Of a stretch of 7,823 nucleotides of DNA, positions 6,836 through 7,823 are shown one piece after another. How positions within the stretch are numbered: the stretch's first letter is position 1; each line of letters begins with the position of its first letter. Below the pieces are notes generated by a model. The model had not been told where the DNA came from and searched no databases. It was given only the letters and a program-made list of their open reading frames with translations. The stretch comes from JBILVQ01 sp044370375. GTDB lineage: Bacteria > Bacteroidota > Bacteroidia > UBA4408. Where the stretch lies: NCBI GenBank assembly GCA_044370375.1, contig JBILVQ010000143.1, positions 1-7,823 on the forward strand, given 5' to 3'. A program made the position numbers and the translations under genes.

Positions 6836-7420
6836 ATGGCCCAACCAAAACTATACATCATTGCAGGCTGCAATGGGGCAGGAAAAACCACCGCTTCGTT
6901 TACCATACTACCCGAAATTTTGGGCTGTAAAGAATTTGTAAATGCTGACGAAATTGCAAAAGGATTGTCGCCCTTTCAACCGGAAAAAGTATCATTTGAG
7001 GCAGCCAGAATAATGCTTCATAGAATTAATGCTTTACTTTCAGAAAAGAAAAATTTCGCATTTGAAACAACACTTTCAACCAAAAGCTATAAACCTAAAA
7101 TCACTGAAGCCAAAAAGCTTGGTTATGAGGTAACCTTGTTATTCTTTTGGCTACAGAGCATTGAATTGGCAAAAGAGCGTGTAAAAAACAGAGTTTCTGA
7201 AGGGGGCCATAACATCGAACCAGAGATCATTGAAAGAAGATACATTCGAGGAATCAAAAACCTCTTTCAAATTTACCTTCCAATGGTTGATGGGGCTCTT
7301 GTTTTTGACAATTCAGAAGGCAAACACGAACTGATTGCTGACAAACGAATTAATGGTTTACTAAATAAGGTAAATCAAAAAAAATTTGAACTTTTAAAAT
7401 ACTATTATGACAACCATTGA
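6836..7420 (+). CDS. Zeta-toxin-like P-loop kinase (COG4185 family), probable toxin
   Basis: This 194-residue cytoplasmic protein belongs to the zeta-toxin/'predicted ABC-type ATPase' family of P-loop kinases; it is not an ABC transporter part. Well-studied zeta toxins phosphorylate UDP-N-acetylglucosamine and so block cell-wall synthesis; whether this subgroup uses that substrate is not known to me. Walker A is GCNGAGKTT (11-19). NADEIAKGLSPF (36-47) carries Asp38, the likely counterpart of the catalytic aspartate. FAFETTLST (74-82), RVKNRVSEGGHNI (115-127) with the lid arginines, ERRYIRGIKNLF (133-144) and VFDNSE (156-161) are typical of the family. All expected motifs are present, so it is probably active. 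The start at 6836 is chosen because the promoter box ends just before it and LYIIAGCNGAGKT then sits at the normal N-terminal distance. A 50-codon gene overlaps its 3' end. Confidence 0.88.
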   Translation: MAQPKLYIIAGCNGAGKTTASFTILPEILGCKEFVNADEIAKGLSPFQPEKVSFEAARIMLHRINALLSEKKNFAFETTLSTKSYKPKITEAKKLGYEVTLLFFWLQSIELAKERVKNRVSEGGHNIEPEIIERRYIRGIKNLFQIYLPMVDGALVFDNSEGKHELIADKRINGLLNKVNQKKFELLKYYYDNH

Positions 7421-7559
7421 AAATCAACTCGAAGAAAAAAATAAAATCCTGAAAGGACTTGAAAAAGCGTACGAAAAACTTTTAGCCTTTAAGAAAATGA
7501 AAAACAGTGATTTGGTTGTTTTGCGAAACAATAAAATTGTGAAAATTAAACCCGAATAG
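7407..7559 (+). CDS. Small partner protein of the zeta-like toxin, probable antitoxin
   Basis: An ATG at 7407 inside the toxin gene's 3' end opens a 50-codon frame that overlaps it by 14 bases, so translation is probably coupled. The protein has a charged helical N-terminal part (about 4-33, many Glu and Lys, with hydrophobic residues spaced as in an amphipathic helix) followed by a short beta-like tail, DLVVLRNNKIVKIKPE (35-50). From memory, small genes next to COG4185 kinases in many bacteria encode proteins ending in a comparable 'V-x-R-(D/N)-G/N-K-V/I-V-x-I-x-P-E' pattern, and these are regarded as antitoxins. The role here rests on that pattern, on size and on position. Toxin-first order differs from the classic epsilon-zeta arrangement. 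No DNA-binding motif is visible, so self-repression is not indicated. Confidence 0.7.
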   Translation: MTTIENQLEEKNKILKGLEKAYEKLLAFKKMKNSDLVVLRNNKIVKIKPE

Positions 7560-7581
7560 AAGCCTCATAAATTTATAAACG

Positions 7582-7597
7582 GATTTTAATAAAAATC
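7582..7597 (+). terminator. Possible weak terminator after the toxin-antitoxin pair
   Basis: GATTTT (7582-7587) and AAAATC (7592-7597) form a perfect 6-bp stem with a 4-base loop, 22 bases after the small gene's stop codon. The stem is almost all A-T pairs and is followed by TACTTTAT rather than a clean T run, so it may be chance in AT-rich DNA. Confidence 0.2.
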
Positions 7598-7636
7598 TAC
7601 TTTATAAAAACGAAAAAAAATTTGTAGGCAGGGAGC

Positions 7637-7678
7637 AGAATACAATTTTGCAAACTCCTTAAACATTAAATGTATTCT
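7637..7678. repeat. Inverted repeat in the cassette's right flank
   Basis: AGAATACA (7637-7644) is perfectly complementary to TGTATTCT (7671-7678), with a 26-base loop holding the palindrome TTTGCAAA (7647-7654). The plus strand also shows TTTG (7621-7624), an 18-base gap and CAATTTTG (7643-7650), which resembles a Bacteroidota promoter with one mismatch in the -7 box. No meaningful gene follows it before the right repeat; the only frame is a 10-codon one at 7681-7713. Confidence 0.35.
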
Positions 7679-7708
7679 TAATGACCAATATAGTCCTTCC
7701 TAAAAAAA

Positions 7709-7731
7709 AATAATTTTTACAAAAAATTATT
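7709..7731. repeat. Perfect AT hairpin across the right repeat junction
   Basis: AATAATTTTT (7709-7718) pairs over all 10 bases with AAAAATTATT (7722-7731), leaving a 3-base loop ACA. The loop contains position 7720, where identity to the ZIP 3' end begins. The left copy has only the second arm; its upstream neighbour (CTTTCAGGG) does not pair. Confidence 0.6.
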
Positions 7732-7823
7732 GAGCATCATCATCGGCTCCTTAGCTGCAGTTCTTATGCTAAGCCTTTTTCCGCACTAAACCGTTTCATA
7801 AAAGCTTGATGCTTTAATCCATC
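7720..7823 (+). repeat. Right copy of long direct repeat, runs into window edge
   Basis: It matches 6496-6599 at 103 of 104 bases, with C at 7769 in place of T at 6545. The match is still continuing at the last base of the window, so the repeat may be longer. If it stops soon after, this is the right attachment-site-like boundary of the toxin-antitoxin cassette. If it continues into another toxin gene, the 1224-base unit is tandemly duplicated. Confidence 0.95.
7721..7789 (+). pseudogene. 3' fragment of the ZIP transporter gene
   Basis: These bases encode the last 22 residues and stop codon of the ZIP protein, with every amino acid identical to 242-263 of the intact copy; the single base change is Leu TTA to CTA. 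In the same frame upstream there is a TAG at 7691-7693 and no usable start codon, so the fragment cannot make a transporter. It is a left-over or imported gene end rather than a decayed full gene. Confidence 0.85.

Larger units (their letters stand above)
6600..7719 (+). mobile_element. Putative toxin-antitoxin cassette between direct repeats
   Basis: Between the two repeat copies lie 1120 bases holding only a zeta-like toxin gene, its small overlapping partner and AT-rich flanks; the period from one repeat start to the next is 1224 bases. The region looks more AT-rich than the ZIP and ispE genes, above all in the flanks. The layout suits a tiny element inserted at the 3' end of the ZIP gene with duplication of that end. 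No integrase, transposase or terminal inverted repeat is visible, so movement would need a recombinase from elsewhere or homologous recombination. The gene-free left flank (6600-6821) has an 8-bp inverted repeat GGTATTAA/TTAATACC (6672-6679, 6705-6712) and a 6-bp one GCAGTT/AACTGC (6634-6639, 6656-6661), both weak. That it is mobile is inference. Confidence 0.45.

Noticed and set aside
7681..7713. 10-codon frame MTNIVLPKKK before the right repeat
   Set aside because: Too short and AT-driven to support as a gene; no conservation evidence is available.
6600..7719. Insertion sequence carrying the toxin genes
   Set aside because: No transposase, no terminal inverted repeats, and the flanking duplication is far longer than a transposon target-site duplication.

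Overview
The window looks like chromosomal DNA from a member of the Bacteroidota. Signs are a lipoprotein that starts its mature form with Cys-Lys-Lys-Lys, promoter boxes of the Bacteroidota type (TAnnTTTG) placed only 6-9 bases before start codons, no clear Shine-Dalgarno sequences, and DnaB, AccA, IspE and ZIP proteins of the kind familiar from that phylum. This is judged from sequence and memory; no search was run. I cannot name a genus.

Layout: (1) 1-1236, minus strand: most of the replicative helicase gene dnaB, cut off by the left edge. (2) 1441-2748, plus strand: a lipoprotein with an Ig-like domain and a beta-propeller-like C-terminal part. (3) 2850-3809, minus strand: accA, the carboxyltransferase alpha subunit of acetyl-CoA carboxylase. 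(4) 3810-4219: a gene-free stretch of 410 bases, filled in its second half by a compound palindromic REP-like repeat and ending in the ispE promoter. (5) 4220-6565, plus strand: a tight three-gene operon, ispE (isoprenoid precursor synthesis), a SAM-dependent methyltransferase of unknown target and a ZIP-family metal transporter, each separated by 3 bases. (6) 6496-7823: a toxin-antitoxin cassette, made of a zeta-toxin-like P-loop kinase (COG4185 type) overlapped by a 50-codon partner gene, lying between two direct repeats of at least 104 bases.

The most interesting structure is region 6. The last 22 codons of the ZIP gene, its stop codon and 34 bases of downstream sequence recur at the right edge of the window in the same orientation and without gaps. 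Only one base of 104 differs, and that change is synonymous (Leu TTA versus CTA). The toxin-antitoxin pair sits between the copies, so the unit repeats with a period of 1224 bases. This looks like a very small element that entered at the 3' end of the ZIP gene and left that gene's reading frame intact, as integrating islands do at gene 3' ends. No recombinase is visible. The right copy runs to the window edge, so its true length is unknown and an assembly artefact must be excluded.

The housekeeping genes are replication (dnaB), fatty acid synthesis (accA) and the MEP pathway (ispE). The ispE, methyltransferase and ZIP genes are probably co-transcribed from one promoter, but their products have no obvious shared pathway.
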